Of a stretch of 64,000 bases of DNA, positions 1 to 9,732 are shown in pieces. Positions within the stretch are counted from its first letter, which is position 1. The number at the start of each line of letters is the position of its first letter. Origin of the DNA: Roseitranquillus sp963776845 (lineage in GTDB: Bacteria > Pseudomonadota > Alphaproteobacteria > Rhodobacterales > Rhodobacteraceae); contig CAVZOJ010000003.1 in assembly GCA_963776845.1 (NCBI GenBank), positions 806,001 to 870,000 of the forward strand. The letters run 5' to 3'. The notes under the pieces are model-generated. The model ran no database searches. It worked only from the letters and a program-made list of their open reading frames with translations, and was not told where the DNA came from. The position numbers and the translations under genes are program-made.

Positions 1-157
1 TGGGCAGGGGCGTGTCATCGTAGGCGCGTGCGGCGAAGGTCCCCTGGACGAAAAGACCCCGATCGACGCTTTCCATCGCCTTCAACACGCGGCTGTCGGT
101 CACGCCCTGGCCGCGAAGCGTCATGATCAGCTTCATCATGGCTTCCTGCGGCTTCAT
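1..157 (-). CDS. pcm: Protein-L-isoaspartate O-methyltransferase, N-terminal part (partial at window edge)
   Basis: The first 52 codons read MKPQEAMMKLIMTLRGQG and continue through VLKAMESVDRGLFVQGTF, typical of the N-terminus of alphaproteobacterial Pcm, which methylates and so repairs isoaspartyl residues in damaged proteins using S-adenosylmethionine. The catalytic methyltransferase domain lies outside the window. The ATG overlaps the surE stop (ATGA), and the surE-pcm pairing is conserved in proteobacteria, which supports both the start and the identity. Translational coupling to surE is likely. Confidence 0.85.
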   Translation of the reverse strand, partial: MKPQEAMMKLIMTLRGQGVTDSRVLKAMESVDRGLFVQGTFAARAYDDTPLP

Positions 158-942
158 GAGAGGCGGCTCTTCAGGGTCTCGAGCGCATCGTGCGCGGTGA
201 AGTCGGCCCGCATCGGAGTGACGGAAATCCAGCCATCGAGGTTGACGGCCGCGTCCGTTCCGGGCTCGGACGCGAGGTCCTGGCGCCCTCCCTTGACCCA
301 GAGGAAGCGGCGGCCGGACGGAGAGAGGTGCGGCTCAACGCCAAAGTTGACGTCGCCCTGCCGAAAGCCCTGTCGCGCGACCTGCAGCCCGCGCACATCG
401 GCGGCGGCGATCGGCGGGAAGTTGACGTTGTAGAACAGCCGGTAGTCGCCGTCGTCCCAGAGGCCCGCGTCGAGCAGCTGGCGGACGGTGGCGGCACCAT
501 GGCCCGCCGCGGCGTCGAAGGGATCATCGAGCGCGGCGTTGCGCGGGCCGTAATATTGCGACAGGGCGATGGCGGGCAGACCCTGCAGCGCCGCCTCCAT
601 CGCCGCGCCGATGGTGCCGGAATAGGGCACATTCTCGGCGGCATTGTTGCCGCGATTGACGCCGGAGAGGACCAGGTCGGGCCGAGCGTCCGCCATGATG
701 TCATAGACGGCCGCGAGAACGCAGTCCGCCGGTGAGCCCTCCGCCGCCCAGCGGCGGGGGGCAAGCTCGGCGATCATCGTGGGATGCGTATAGGAGATGC
801 AGTGCCCGACGCCCGACTGCTCGAATGCCGGCGCGACTGTCCACACCTCGCCTTCGGTGCCTGCCAGCTCGTCGGCGACGGCCTGGAGCACGGACAGTCC
901 CGGCGCGTTGATGCCGTCGTCGTTGGTAATCAGGATGCGCAA
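154..942 (-). CDS. surE: 5'/3'-nucleotidase SurE
   Basis: Metal-dependent survival-protein nucleotidase that dephosphorylates nucleoside monophosphates. From the TTG at 942 the protein starts LRILITNDDG, so the metal ligands are D8 and D9, with S43 and N96 in the SGVNRGNN motif. All four family ligands are present. The open frame runs upstream to 1092, but those extra residues are low-complexity and not family-like. TTG is preceded by AGGGG at good spacing and gives 262 aa, the usual SurE length. It overlaps pcm by 4 nt. In many relatives serS lies upstream; here the upstream neighbour is a P450 gene, about 180 bp away. Confidence 0.92.
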   Translation of the reverse strand: MRILITNDDGINAPGLSVLQAVADELAGTEGEVWTVAPAFEQSGVGHCISYTHPTMIAELAPRRWAAEGSPADCVLAAVYDIMADARPDLVLSGVNRGNNAAENVPYSGTIGAAMEAALQGLPAIALSQYYGPRNAALDDPFDAAAGHGAATVRQLLDAGLWDDGDYRLFYNVNFPPIAAADVRGLQVARQGFRQGDVNFGVEPHLSPSGRRFLWVKGGRQDLASEPGTDAAVNLDGWISVTPMRADFTAHDALETLKSRLS

Positions 943-1119
943 GCGAAGCCCCTGGCGTTGCCCGGAGCCCTCGATAGACGGTGGCGGCTGGGGCGGCAAG
1001 CGGGGGATGCCGGGCCTCGCGCCCGCTGGAAGGAGCGGTCGGCTCGGCATCGCGCATGCGCGCGGGTTGCGCGGTCTGGCGAGTGTACGCACCAGGGCTT
1101 TCTTAGGTAGCGGCTCAGT

Positions 1120-2292
1120 TCATCGCGTGACGAGCAAGCGCTCCAGACCGTGAAAGTGGTAGGCGTTCGCATAGCGCGGTGGACCCGCAGCGAGCCGGAG
1201 GGCGGGACAGCGCTGGAAGAGGGTGGCGAGGGCGACCCGAAGCTCCAGACGCGCGAGCGGGGCGCCGACGCAGAAATGCAGCCCCGCGCCGAAGGCGAGA
1301 TGTGTCGACCGTTCGCGCCCCGGGTCGAAGACGTCCGGTCGCGGACAGGCAGCGGGGTCGCGCCCGGCGGCGGCAAGGAGGCACCCGACCTCCGTTCCGG
1401 GCGTCAGCGAGTGCCCTGCAACATCCACCGCCTCGTACACGTGGCGGGTGAAGAGGTGCAGCGGCGGATCCCAGCGCAGGACCTCCTCCACGACGTTCTC
1501 CGTATCGCACAGCGCTGCAGTCTGCGCCCCCTCCGTCAGTATCGCGCGGACGGCGTTCCCGAGCGTGTGGACCGTTGCCTCGTGTCCTGCATTCAACAGC
1601 AGGATTACCGTCGAGACCAGTTCCGCCTGGCTCAACCGATCTCCCTGCGCTTCGGCGGCGAGCAGGTGCGACAGCAGGTCGTCGGCCGGCCGCAACCGGC
1701 GCAGGGCCAACTGATCGCGCAGGAACGCCGCGAACTCCGCCGCGGCCGATGCGGCGGCCCCCTCCACCCCGCGATCGCGACGCGCCTGATACATCGCGAC
1801 CATCGCGTTGGACCAGGCGAGAAGCTGGTCGGCGCGATCCTCCGGCACGCCGAGAAGCCGGGCAATCACGATCACGGGCATCGGCTGCGCGTAGGCGGGC
1901 AGGAGATCGAACTCGCCTTCGGGGAACCGGTCGATCAGCTCATGGCAAAGCGCCTGGATCATCGGCTCGAGGGCGGCAATCCGGCGTGAGGTGAAGGCGC
2001 GCAGGACGAGGCCGCGGAGCCGCGTATGCCGGGGCGGTTCGATCTCGAGCATCGAGTGGTCCTCGATTGCCTGGAACTGCGCCAGATGCGGTGGAACGGC
2101 GGGCGGCGATGGGTGCTGGCGGCCGAGACGGCGGTCGCGCAGGAGCGCGTCTACCGCAGCGGCTGTGGTCGCGACTGGCATCCCGTAGTCTTCCCAGAAG
2201 ACAAGGTCGCCAAGTGTTCGGGCGTGCGCGTAGAACGGGTACGGATCCTGCACGAACGCGGGGTCCGTGGGCGATTGACCTACGCGCTGCAC
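1120..2292 (-). CDS. Cytochrome P450
   Basis: Soluble bacterial P450 monooxygenase of 390 aa. The haem-ligand loop is AFGAGLHFCVGAPLA near residues 333-347 (C341). The I-helix oxygen-activation motif is AGHEAT, a common variant of AGxET/AGxDT, and the K-helix ExxR is EEVLRW. The substrate cannot be read from sequence. The ATG is only 24 nt after the stop of the TRAP permease gene on the same strand, so it is probably the last gene of that transport operon. No ferredoxin or ferredoxin reductase gene adjoins it; an adrenodoxin-type ferredoxin lies about 53 kb away at 55041. Confidence 0.93.
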   Translation of the reverse strand: MQRVGQSPTDPAFVQDPYPFYAHARTLGDLVFWEDYGMPVATTAAAVDALLRDRRLGRQHPSPPAVPPHLAQFQAIEDHSMLEIEPPRHTRLRGLVLRAFTSRRIAALEPMIQALCHELIDRFPEGEFDLLPAYAQPMPVIVIARLLGVPEDRADQLLAWSNAMVAMYQARRDRGVEGAAASAAAEFAAFLRDQLALRRLRPADDLLSHLLAAEAQGDRLSQAELVSTVILLLNAGHEATVHTLGNAVRAILTEGAQTAALCDTENVVEEVLRWDPPLHLFTRHVYEAVDVAGHSLTPGTEVGCLLAAAGRDPAACPRPDVFDPGRERSTHLAFGAGLHFCVGAPLARLELRVALATLFQRCPALRLAAGPPRYANAYHFHGLERLLVTR

Positions 2293-2316
2293 GGTTTCGT
2301 TCCGCGGAACGAAAGC

Positions 2317-4570
2317 TCAGTCGGCGCCGCGCACGACGAGCACGGCATCTGGATCGGGCCGCGCAAGCTTCTGGACGAGGAAGATCGCGATCGCGAAGCC
2401 GACACCGATCAGGTCGGTCAGAAGGCCGCCCTCGATCATGAACAGCGCTGCGGCGAGCAGGCCCACGCGCAGGAACCACGCGGCGCGACCGCCGATGAAC
2501 CACCCCTGCACACCGGCCGACAGCAGGAACACGCCTACGGTCGCCGTGATGCCGGCGCGGATCACCTCGAACCAAGTGCCGTCCATCAGGATTGCGGAGT
2601 TGTAGAAAAACATGAACGGCACGATGAAGGCCGCGATTCCGATCTTGAACGAGGCGACGGACGTTTCCATGGGGTTGGCGCCGGAGATGCCGGCGGCGGC
2701 GTAGGAGGCCAGCGCCACGGGCGGCGTGATCGCCGACAGCACCGCGAAGTAAAAGACGAAGAAGTGCGCCGTCAGGGTCGGAATCCCGAGCTGGACGAGG
2801 CCCGGCGCCACGACCGAGGCGGCGACGGCGTAGGCTGCCGTGGTCGGCATCCCCATCCCGAGCAGGATGGCGATGCACATCGCGAAGAAGAGCGCCAGCA
2901 GTTGGGACGCGTCCGCGATGCCGAGCAAGACGGAAGAGAAGCGCGCGCCGACACCCGTCAGGGAGATGACGCCGACAATGATGCCGGCGCAGGCGCAGAC
3001 CGCGATGATCTGGATCGACATCACCCCGGCGAGTCTCGAACGCTCGGATGATGGATCGAAGGCCCATCCGGTATGGCGTGAGCCACGATACAACGGCCGC
3101 TGCGATCGTTGCGAGGGTGCCGGCGCGGATCACCGAGTAGCCCATGAAGAGCGCGTAGATCAGGATGACGATCGGCAGGAACAGGAATGCGCGACGGGCC
3201 ATCTGGCCCAGCTTCGGCAGCTCGTCCTCCCGCATGCCGCGCATGCCGAGCTTCGCCGCCTCGAAGTCGACCATGAAGTAGACCGAGACGAAGTAGAGAA
3301 CGGCGGGGATGATCGCGGCGACGGCGATCTCGGTGTAGGGGATGCCAGTGATCTCGGCCATGATGAAGGCGCCGGCGCCCATGATCGGCGGCATGATCTG
3401 GCCGCCGGTCGAGGCCGCGGCCTCGACGGCGCCGGCGGTCTGCTTCTTGTAGCCCACCTTCTTCATCAGCGGGATCGTGAGGGATCCGGTGGCGACGACA
3501 TTTCCGGCTGACGTGCCGTTTATCATACCCATCAGGCCGGAGGCGAAGATCGCCACCTTTGCAGGGCCGCCCCGCGACCGACCGGCCGCGGCGAAGGCAA
3601 AGTTGACGAAGTAGTCGCCGACCTTAGACGCCTGCAGGAACGCCGCGAAGATGATGAAGAGGATGATGTAGGTCGAGCTGACCGCCGTCGTCGGCCCCAG
3701 GATACCGGCGTCGGTGTAGACTTGGCTGAAGAACCGCTGCCACGAGATCGCGGGAGAGTTGAGGAAGCCCGGCAGGTACTGGCCAGCAAAGACGTAGATC
3801 AGGAAGATCGTCGCGATGATGACCAGGGCGAGGCCCGCCACGCGGCGCGTGAGTTCCATGATCAGAAGCGTTCCGGCGACCGCGGCGATGGAGATCCCGA
3901 TGGGGGCGAAGGGCGTCCCCGTCGAGTTGCGCATCAGCGTTCCGTAGATGGTGATGAGGTAGGCGGCGACCGCGAAGCCGCAGACGCCGAGCACGAGGTC
4001 CGGCGCGGCGAACCCGCCGCGACGGCGGCGATGGAACCAGCCGACAACGATGGCGCCTAGGGTCGCCAGCATCAACGGTGCACCGTAGAGCCAGGTCTCG
4101 CGGAACCTGATGCCGGCATCCATGCCGTTCCACTGTGTGCCCGCCGCGATGTCGAGCGCGAAGCTGACCGCCGCGCCGAATGCGAACAAGGCCGGAACGA
4201 GCAGCGCATAGCTTGCCAGCCGGGTCAGCGCCGTCTCCTCGCCGGGCTCCGGAAAGTCGGTGCCGGCGGCGAACAGGAGGAATCCGAGGAAGAGTGCACC
4301 GGCGACGTGGACGATGCGGAAGTTCCACGTCTCCATCGGAAAGGTCGGCAGGAAGGGGATCTCGAGGCCGGTCCAGTCGGAGATCGAGACGCCGTTGAGC
4401 GCGGCCATGTGAAACGCGGCATAGAGCGCTGCAAGACCGGCTATGATGAGGTAGTTTCGTCCGACGAAATCGCGACGGTTGGCCTCGACCGGTTCGTCGT
4501 CGACGCCCTCGGCCACGATCGGCTCCTGCGGGGCAGGGCGCGTCGCCTCGCTCGTGTCACCTTTGGTCAT
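2317..4570 (-). CDS. TRAP transporter fused 4TM/12TM permease (one apparent frameshift)
   Basis: Fused membrane subunit of a TAXI-type TRAP transporter, which imports an organic acid or similar solute with sodium ions. About 750 aa with many hydrophobic segments. The DctM-like part carries SGLMGMINGTSAGNVVATGS and GGQIMPPIMGAGAFIMAEI, family signatures. Start: ATG at 4570 preceded by GGGGGA. Reading is continuous to RSIIRAFETRR, then shifts frame at the CCCC run 3024-3027. Dropping one base restores ...RRVMSIQIIAVCACAGIIVG and an intact C-terminus to 2317. This is probably a sequencing error because both halves are well conserved. Genes for the receptor and a hydrolase lie directly upstream. 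Confidence 0.9.
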
Positions 4571-4632
4571 TGCGGTCCCCCTTCCGCCGGCCGCAGCATC
4601 TTTCTCCCGCGGACGTCGGATTGCAACCGACG

Positions 4633-5511
4633 TCACGGCGCAAGCTGTCGCACGAAGGGCTCGATCACTGCGATGCAGGCGTCAGGGGCCTCGTACATCG
4701 GCCAGTGACCGGCATCGAGTTCGGTGAGCGGCGCGCGCGCGATGCGTGCTGCCTCGCGTGCTCCCGCGATGGGTACGGCAGTGTCGTAGATGCCGTGAAT
4801 GAAGTGCGCCGGCACCTTCAGATCGCAGAGTTCGTCGAGGAGGCAGGTTCTGAATCCTTCGGGCTGAATCTCAGCCCAGAGGAAGCGGTCGAAGGACCAC
4901 TCCGCGCTGGTCTTCGCCGCAATGGCGCTCAGTTCCGCGACCATGTCCGCGGACATCGCTGCCGGATCGTGGACGAGCGTGCGGAGCGCCAGGCGCGACG
5001 CGACGGATGAGCGGGCGATGAGCGGGTCTGTCAGTCGAGCCAGGGGAAGCCGAGTCCCCGCGTGCAGAACAGGATGGAGCGGTGCCCTGCGCGCTAACCC
5101 GTAGGACGCGACCGGGACGATGCCAGCCACTCGATCGGGTGCATCCAGCGCCGTGCGGATGGCAGTGGCTCCCCCGAGCGACACGCCGGTGATCGCCGCC
5201 CGCTCAATGCCGAGCATATCGAGAAACGCCACAAGCCACGTAGCGACGTCCTCGACCCCTCGGAACTGCGGGAGCGGACTTGTCTCGCCGTGGCCAGGAA
5301 GGTCCGGTGCCAAGATCGGATGGTCGTCCGCGAGGCGCGAAAGGGCCCTGCACCAAGAGGCGCCGGCACGATCGAGGCCCGCGCCGTGAAGGACGACGAG
5401 AGGCAAGCCTTGCGATGGGCCCAATCGAAGCCAGGAGGCGTTGCCCCCAGCAACGCTACCCCTCTTCAGGCCAGCGCGGAGGGCGGAAAGGGCGGAGATC
5501 TGACCGCCCAT
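4633..5511 (-). CDS. Alpha/beta hydrolase
   Basis: 292-aa alpha/beta-hydrolase-fold enzyme. The oxyanion-hole LHGAG is at 41-45, the nucleophile elbow GVSLGG puts Ser at 111, the acid is Asp243 in HGIYDTAVP and the base is His269 in DAGHWPMYE, so the triad is complete. It has no signal peptide and is presumably cytoplasmic. It sits between the TRAP receptor gene (19 nt upstream) and the permease gene (62 nt downstream) on the same strand. That suggests it hydrolyses an ester, lactone or similar bond in the imported compound. Substrate unknown. Confidence 0.88.
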   Translation of the reverse strand: MGGQISALSALRAGLKRGSVAGGNASWLRLGPSQGLPLVVLHGAGLDRAGASWCRALSRLADDHPILAPDLPGHGETSPLPQFRGVEDVATWLVAFLDMLGIERAAITGVSLGGATAIRTALDAPDRVAGIVPVASYGLARRAPLHPVLHAGTRLPLARLTDPLIARSSVASRLALRTLVHDPAAMSADMVAELSAIAAKTSAEWSFDRFLWAEIQPEGFRTCLLDELCDLKVPAHFIHGIYDTAVPIAGAREAARIARAPLTELDAGHWPMYEAPDACIAVIEPFVRQLAP

Positions 5512-5530
5512 TCCTGATTTCTTCGGTCCG

Positions 5531-6511
5531 TCAGCTACCGCTGTAGACCATGTCGTCGGGGATGTCGGCGCCGGCGTTCTCCTCGAACCACGCGGCCGCT
5601 CCCGGGTGCCATTTGAGGACGTTGTTCTTGTCCCAGTTCTCCCGCACCGTCGACGCCGCCGCTTTGTGGATGTTCATCATCCGGTCATTGTCGGACATGA
5701 CCACGTCGACCACGGCGTTCACGAAGCTTTCCGGCAAGTCGCAGTTCGCGATCGCGAAGTTCCACATGCTGACCGAGTTCGCGTCCTCTTCCAGCGTCGA
5801 GTAGGTGCTGGCGGGGATGGTGAACTCGCTCACCGGGAAGGCATCGATGATCTGCTGCTGCTCCTCCTCCGTGAACTCGATGATGTTCACGTCGGTCTGC
5901 ACCTCGAGCTGGCTGACCGCGGGCACCGGTATGCCGGCAGCGAAGGCGATGACGTCGAGAAGGCCGTCCTGGAGCTGTCCGCCGAGGTCGGACCAGCCGC
6001 CGTTGCGACGCTCGTAATTGACGCCGAGCTCGTCCATCATCCGCGGAAAGTAGGTGTCGGAGGTCGAGCCCGCGGGGCCGAAGCCGATGCGTGCGCCGTC
6101 CGGAATGTCGGAGATGGATTCGATGCCGGACGAGGCGAGCGCGGTCACGCTGAACGGCGTCTGGTACATCGGGAAGATCGCGCAGGCCTTGTCCATGGCG
6201 AGGCCGGGTGCAATCGGATTTGTGCCTTCCAGCGACTCTCGCGCGGGGCCCATCGTCGTCATGCCGAAGGCCGCATCGCCGGTATGAACCAGCGCCATGT
6301 TCTGCATCGGGCCGCCGGTGACCTCGCCGCCGCCCGACAGGCCAAGTTCTTCGGCGACAAGGTTGGCCCAACCCGAGCCGTACGCGAAGTAGGTTCCGCC
6401 CTGGCTCGCGGTGCCGACGGTAAAGCTGTCCGGCCAGCCGCTCCGATCGTCCTGTGCGAACGCGGCGCCGGCGACGAGCGCGGCCGCGGCGGTGATAGTC
6501 ATGAACTTCAT
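5531..6511 (-). CDS. TAXI family TRAP transporter solute-binding protein
   Basis: Periplasmic receptor of the TRAP system encoded downstream. From the ATG at 6511 (GGAGGA 5 nt before it) the protein has a short signal peptide, MKFMTITAAAALVAGAAFAQ, then the TAXI-family start FTVGTASQGGTYFAYGSGWA. It shows the characteristic GPAGSTSDTYF and DLGGQLQDGLLDVIAFAAG stretches, which correspond to ligand-binding regions of this family. 326 aa, a normal length. An in-frame ATG 12 nt upstream exists but has a poorer ribosome-binding site. First gene of the transport operon. Confidence 0.93.
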   Translation of the reverse strand: MKFMTITAAAALVAGAAFAQDDRSGWPDSFTVGTASQGGTYFAYGSGWANLVAEELGLSGGGEVTGGPMQNMALVHTGDAAFGMTTMGPARESLEGTNPIAPGLAMDKACAIFPMYQTPFSVTALASSGIESISDIPDGARIGFGPAGSTSDTYFPRMMDELGVNYERRNGGWSDLGGQLQDGLLDVIAFAAGIPVPAVSQLEVQTDVNIIEFTEEEQQQIIDAFPVSEFTIPASTYSTLEEDANSVSMWNFAIANCDLPESFVNAVVDVVMSDNDRMMNIHKAAASTVRENWDKNNVLKWHPGAAAWFEENAGADIPDDMVYSGS

Positions 6512-6617
6512 GTGTTCCTCCACTGCTCCCCGTCTTGATGCGGGGGATGTACCAATGGTTCTAGCAGTGAGGGGCGGGGTTGCAAGCTGAGGGTCGAGAC
6601 GCCTCGCCCTCGGAAGA

Positions 6618-7490
6618 TCAGGAGCGGCCGCGCTTCTCCATTCGCGGCAGCATGGCGGAGAAGTCCTTGCCCAGTCCGTCTTCCTGCTCGACGAATGCGG
6701 CGTAAAGCTCGGTCGCCAGCCGCCCGATCGGCGTATCGGCGTCCGCGTTTTCCGCTGCCTGCTGGCTGAGACGGAGATCCTTCAGCATGAGCTCGGCCGC
6801 GAACCCTGGCCGATAGCCGTTGTCGGATGGAGCCGACGGGCCGATGCCGGGCGCCGGACAATACGTCGTTAGCGACCAGGACTGACCGGAGGAGGTGGAC
6901 GCGACATCGTACATCGCCTGCCGGGCGAGGCCGAGCTTGTCGGCGAGGGCGAAAGCCTCGCACGTCGCGATCATCGTCGCGCCGAGGATCATGTTGTTGC
7001 AGATCTTCGCCGCCTGCCCGTTGCCGGAGGGGCCGCAGTGGACCGCCTTCGCCCCCATGATGTCGAACAGCGGACGAGCCGTCTCGAAGGCGTCGGCCTC
7101 GCCGCCCACCATGAACGTCAGGGTGCCGGCCTGCGCCCCGCCGGTCCCGCCCGAGACCGGTGCATCAAGCGGACGCAAGCCTGCTGCGGTCGCGGATACC
7201 GCCACGTCGCGGGCGCTCGCCACATCGACCGTGGAGCAGTCGAGGAGGACCGCTCCCTCCGCCATTGCCGGAATGATCTGCTGCGCGACGTCCTTCAGGA
7301 TGTCTCCGTTTGGCAGCATGGTGATGACCACTTCCGCTCCCGCCGCCGCCTCGGCCGCCGACACCGCCTTCGACACGCCCTCGACATCGACGCCCGTCAC
7401 GTCGAAGCCCGAAACGTGGTGGCCTGCCTTGGCGAGGTTGGCCGCCATCGGCGCGCCCATGTTTCCTAGCCCGATGAATCCGATCTTCAT
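6618..7490 (-). CDS. mmsB: 3-hydroxyisobutyrate dehydrogenase
   Basis: NAD-dependent oxidation of 3-hydroxyisobutyrate to methylmalonate semialdehyde in valine degradation. 290 aa from the ATG at 7490. The Rossmann motif GLGNMG is at residues 7-12, the substrate-binding signature LDAPVSGGTGGAQAGTLT is near 109, and the catalytic Lys162 lies in GNGQAAKICNN. GGGGGGA precedes the start. The ATG overlaps the stop of the preceding hydrolase gene (ATGA), so these two and the acyl-CoA dehydrogenase form one tightly coupled operon. The frame stays open far upstream of 7490, but that part is the shadow of the hydrolase gene. Confidence 0.94.
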   Translation of the reverse strand: MKIGFIGLGNMGAPMAANLAKAGHHVSGFDVTGVDVEGVSKAVSAAEAAAGAEVVITMLPNGDILKDVAQQIIPAMAEGAVLLDCSTVDVASARDVAVSATAAGLRPLDAPVSGGTGGAQAGTLTFMVGGEADAFETARPLFDIMGAKAVHCGPSGNGQAAKICNNMILGATMIATCEAFALADKLGLARQAMYDVASTSSGQSWSLTTYCPAPGIGPSAPSDNGYRPGFAAELMLKDLRLSQQAAENADADTPIGRLATELYAAFVEQEDGLGKDFSAMLPRMEKRGRS

Positions 7491-8527
7491 GTTTCCCCCC
7501 ATCCGAGTTCCGCCGGCCCCAGCGGCGCCAGCATCTGCGAGACCTCCACTGGCGCGACCGACGCAGGACCGTCGTGCCGCCAGCGCGGACTGCGGTCCTT
7601 GTCGATGATCGCGGCCCGGATACCCTCCAGAAAGTCCGCGTGTTCCATCGACCGGTAGGTGAAGCGGTGCTCCAGCCGAAGTGCGTCCTCGATGGTGTCG
7701 CGGGCGCGCACGCGGTGGACGATTTCGACAGCGCAGGCCATGCTCAGCGGTGCGTTCCGGCCTAGCGCCGCCATGGCGTCCACCGCAAAGGGCGCGTCTG
7801 CGGCGGCGAGGGCATTGACGATATCGCGAAGCGTCTCGCCGCCGAAGTTCGCGTCGATGGCGTCCTGACGCAGCGCGAGTTCGCCCGGCGGCGGATCCTT
7901 GGCGGCCTCGTCGATCCGATCCCACTCCGCCGTCCGTTCCAGCGCCTCGATCAGACCCGCCCATTCCGCTTCCGGCACGAAGTAGTCCGCGAACCCGGCA
8001 TGGATCGCGTCGGCCGTGCCCATACGCGTGCCCGTCGTGGCGAGGTATTCTCCGATCCGGCCCGGCGCCCGCGCGAGGATCAGCGAGCCTCCGACATCCG
8101 GGACCAGGCCGACGCCGCATTCCGGCATAGCGACGCGCGACGTCTCGCCGACCACGCGGTGCGAGCCGTGGCAGCCGACCCCGACGCCACCGCCCATGGT
8201 GAAGCCGTGCAGGAAGGCGGCGGCGGGCTTGGGGAACCGGAACATCTTGCGATTCAACCGATACTCGTCCGCCCAGAATCGGCGCCCGTAGTCGAAGTCG
8301 CCGGACCTCCCGGTCCGATACATGTCCGACAGGTCTCCGCCGGCGCAGAACGCACGCTCCCCCGTGCCGTCGATGACCAGCATCGCGACGGCGTCGTCGT
8401 GTGCCCATGCGTCCAGCGCCGCCTCGATCGCTAGGCACATGTCCCACGTCAGGGCGTTCATCGCCTTAGGCCGGTTCAGCGTGATGCGGCCGACTCGACC
8501 CTCGACCCGGATCAGGACGTCGCTCAC
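7487..8527 (-). CDS. 3-hydroxyisobutyryl-CoA hydrolase (enoyl-CoA hydratase/isomerase family)
   Basis: 346-aa crotonase-fold protein. The oxyanion-hole segments are CAGGD at 61-65 and MGGG near 111-114. The hydrolase-type acidic residues are Glu136 in MPECG and Asp144 in LVPDVGG. The length and the MPE..GLVPDVGG pattern match HIBCH rather than a short enoyl-CoA hydratase. It cleaves 3-hydroxyisobutyryl-CoA and so feeds MmsB. Start: GTG at 8527, overlapping the acyl-CoA dehydrogenase stop as GTGA. The frame is open further upstream, but only as a shadow of that dehydrogenase gene. Confidence 0.9.
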   Translation of the reverse strand: MSDVLIRVEGRVGRITLNRPKAMNALTWDMCLAIEAALDAWAHDDAVAMLVIDGTGERAFCAGGDLSDMYRTGRSGDFDYGRRFWADEYRLNRKMFRFPKPAAAFLHGFTMGGGVGVGCHGSHRVVGETSRVAMPECGVGLVPDVGGSLILARAPGRIGEYLATTGTRMGTADAIHAGFADYFVPEAEWAGLIEALERTAEWDRIDEAAKDPPPGELALRQDAIDANFGGETLRDIVNALAAADAPFAVDAMAALGRNAPLSMACAVEIVHRVRARDTIEDALRLEHRFTYRSMEHADFLEGIRAAIIDKDRSPRWRHDGPASVAPVEVSQMLAPLGPAELGWGET

Positions 8528-9663
8528 GCGGACAGCATCTGGCGCGCGACGATCATGCGCATGATCTCGTTCGTGCCCTCGAGGATCTGGTGCACGCGGA
8601 GGTCCCTCACGATCTTTTCGATTCCGTAGTCGGCGAGATAGCCGTAGCCGCCGTGGAGTTGCAGGCACTGGTCCGCCACGCGAGAGCCCGTCTCGGTCAC
8701 GAGCTTCTTGGCCATCGCGCAGAACTTGGTCGCGTCGGGCGCGCCCTGGTCGAGCTTCCACGCCGCCTGACGCAGGAAGGTGCGCGCCGCCTGCATCTCG
8801 ATCTCCATGTCCGCGAGGCGGAACTGAAGCGCTTGGAACTCCGCGAGCGGCTGCCCGAAGGCGTGCCTCTCCTGAACGTAGGCAAGCGACGCGTCGAGCG
8901 CCGCCTGCGCGCCACCGAGAGAGCAGGCCGCGATATTGAGCCGCCCGCCGTCGAGGCCCGCCATCGCGTAGCGGAAACCGTGGCCCTCCTGACCGAGCAG
9001 ATCACCGGCGGCGACCGGCGTGCCGTCGAGCTGCACCTGGCGCGTCGGCTGCGAGCGCCAGCCCATCTTGTCCTCGAGCGCGCCAAAGCTGAGACCCTCG
9101 GCGCCGTCGCGCACGATGAAGGCCGAGATGCCCCTCGGCCCGTCTTCGCCGGTGCGCGCCATGACGATGTAGGCATCCGAATAGCCGCCGCCCGAGATGA
9201 AGGCCTTGGTGCCCGTCAGCCGCCAGCCGTCGTTCGTCCGCTCCGCCCGGGTGCGGAGCGCGGCCGCGTCCGAGCCGCTGCCAGGCTCGGTGAGACAGTA
9301 GCTGAGAAATGTCTCCATGGTCAGGGCACCGGGCAGGATCTGTGCCTTCAAATCGTCGGAGCCGTAGCTGTCGATCATCGCCGCGCACATGTTGTGGATC
9401 GACAGAAACGCCGCGACCGAGGGGCAGGCATGGCTCAGCGCCTCGAACACCAGCGTGGCGTCGAGCCGGGAGAGGCCCGCGCCGCCGCTCTCCTCGCTGA
9501 CGTAGAGCCCGCCGAACCCCAACTCCGCTAGCTTCGGCCAGAGATCGCGCGGGATCGACCCTTGCGACTCCCAGCGGCGCGCGTGCGGGACGATGTGCTC
9601 GTCGCCCACGGCACGGGTCATGTCACAGATGGCGGACTGCTCTTCTGTGAGCTCGAAATTCAC
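8524..9663 (-). CDS. Acyl-CoA dehydrogenase, probably isobutyryl-CoA dehydrogenase
   Basis: FAD-dependent dehydrogenase of 379 aa. It has the family signatures CLTEPGSGSDAAALRT and QLHGGYGYLADYGIEKIVRD, and the catalytic-base region LEGTNEIMRMIVARQ near the C-terminus. Its place at the head of an operon with HIBCH and MmsB points to isobutyryl-CoA in the valine pathway; that substrate is inferred from context. Two in-frame GTG codons occur at 9669 and 9663. I prefer 9663 because AGGAGG is then 5 nt upstream. No enoyl-CoA hydratase specific for methacrylyl-CoA is seen nearby. Confidence 0.9.
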   Translation of the reverse strand: MNFELTEEQSAICDMTRAVGDEHIVPHARRWESQGSIPRDLWPKLAELGFGGLYVSEESGGAGLSRLDATLVFEALSHACPSVAAFLSIHNMCAAMIDSYGSDDLKAQILPGALTMETFLSYCLTEPGSGSDAAALRTRAERTNDGWRLTGTKAFISGGGYSDAYIVMARTGEDGPRGISAFIVRDGAEGLSFGALEDKMGWRSQPTRQVQLDGTPVAAGDLLGQEGHGFRYAMAGLDGGRLNIAACSLGGAQAALDASLAYVQERHAFGQPLAEFQALQFRLADMEIEMQAARTFLRQAAWKLDQGAPDATKFCAMAKKLVTETGSRVADQCLQLHGGYGYLADYGIEKIVRDLRVHQILEGTNEIMRMIVARQMLSA

Positions 9664-9732
9664 GGCCACCTCCTTTTACGAAACCAATAGCGGGCCGACA
9701 TCGCTTCAGCAATCGACGGGACTGATTAACAA

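Noticed and set aside
943..1092. N-terminal extension of SurE in an open frame
   Set aside because: Arg/Pro-rich, not family-like; a TTG with a ribosome-binding site gives the standard N-terminus LRILITNDDG.
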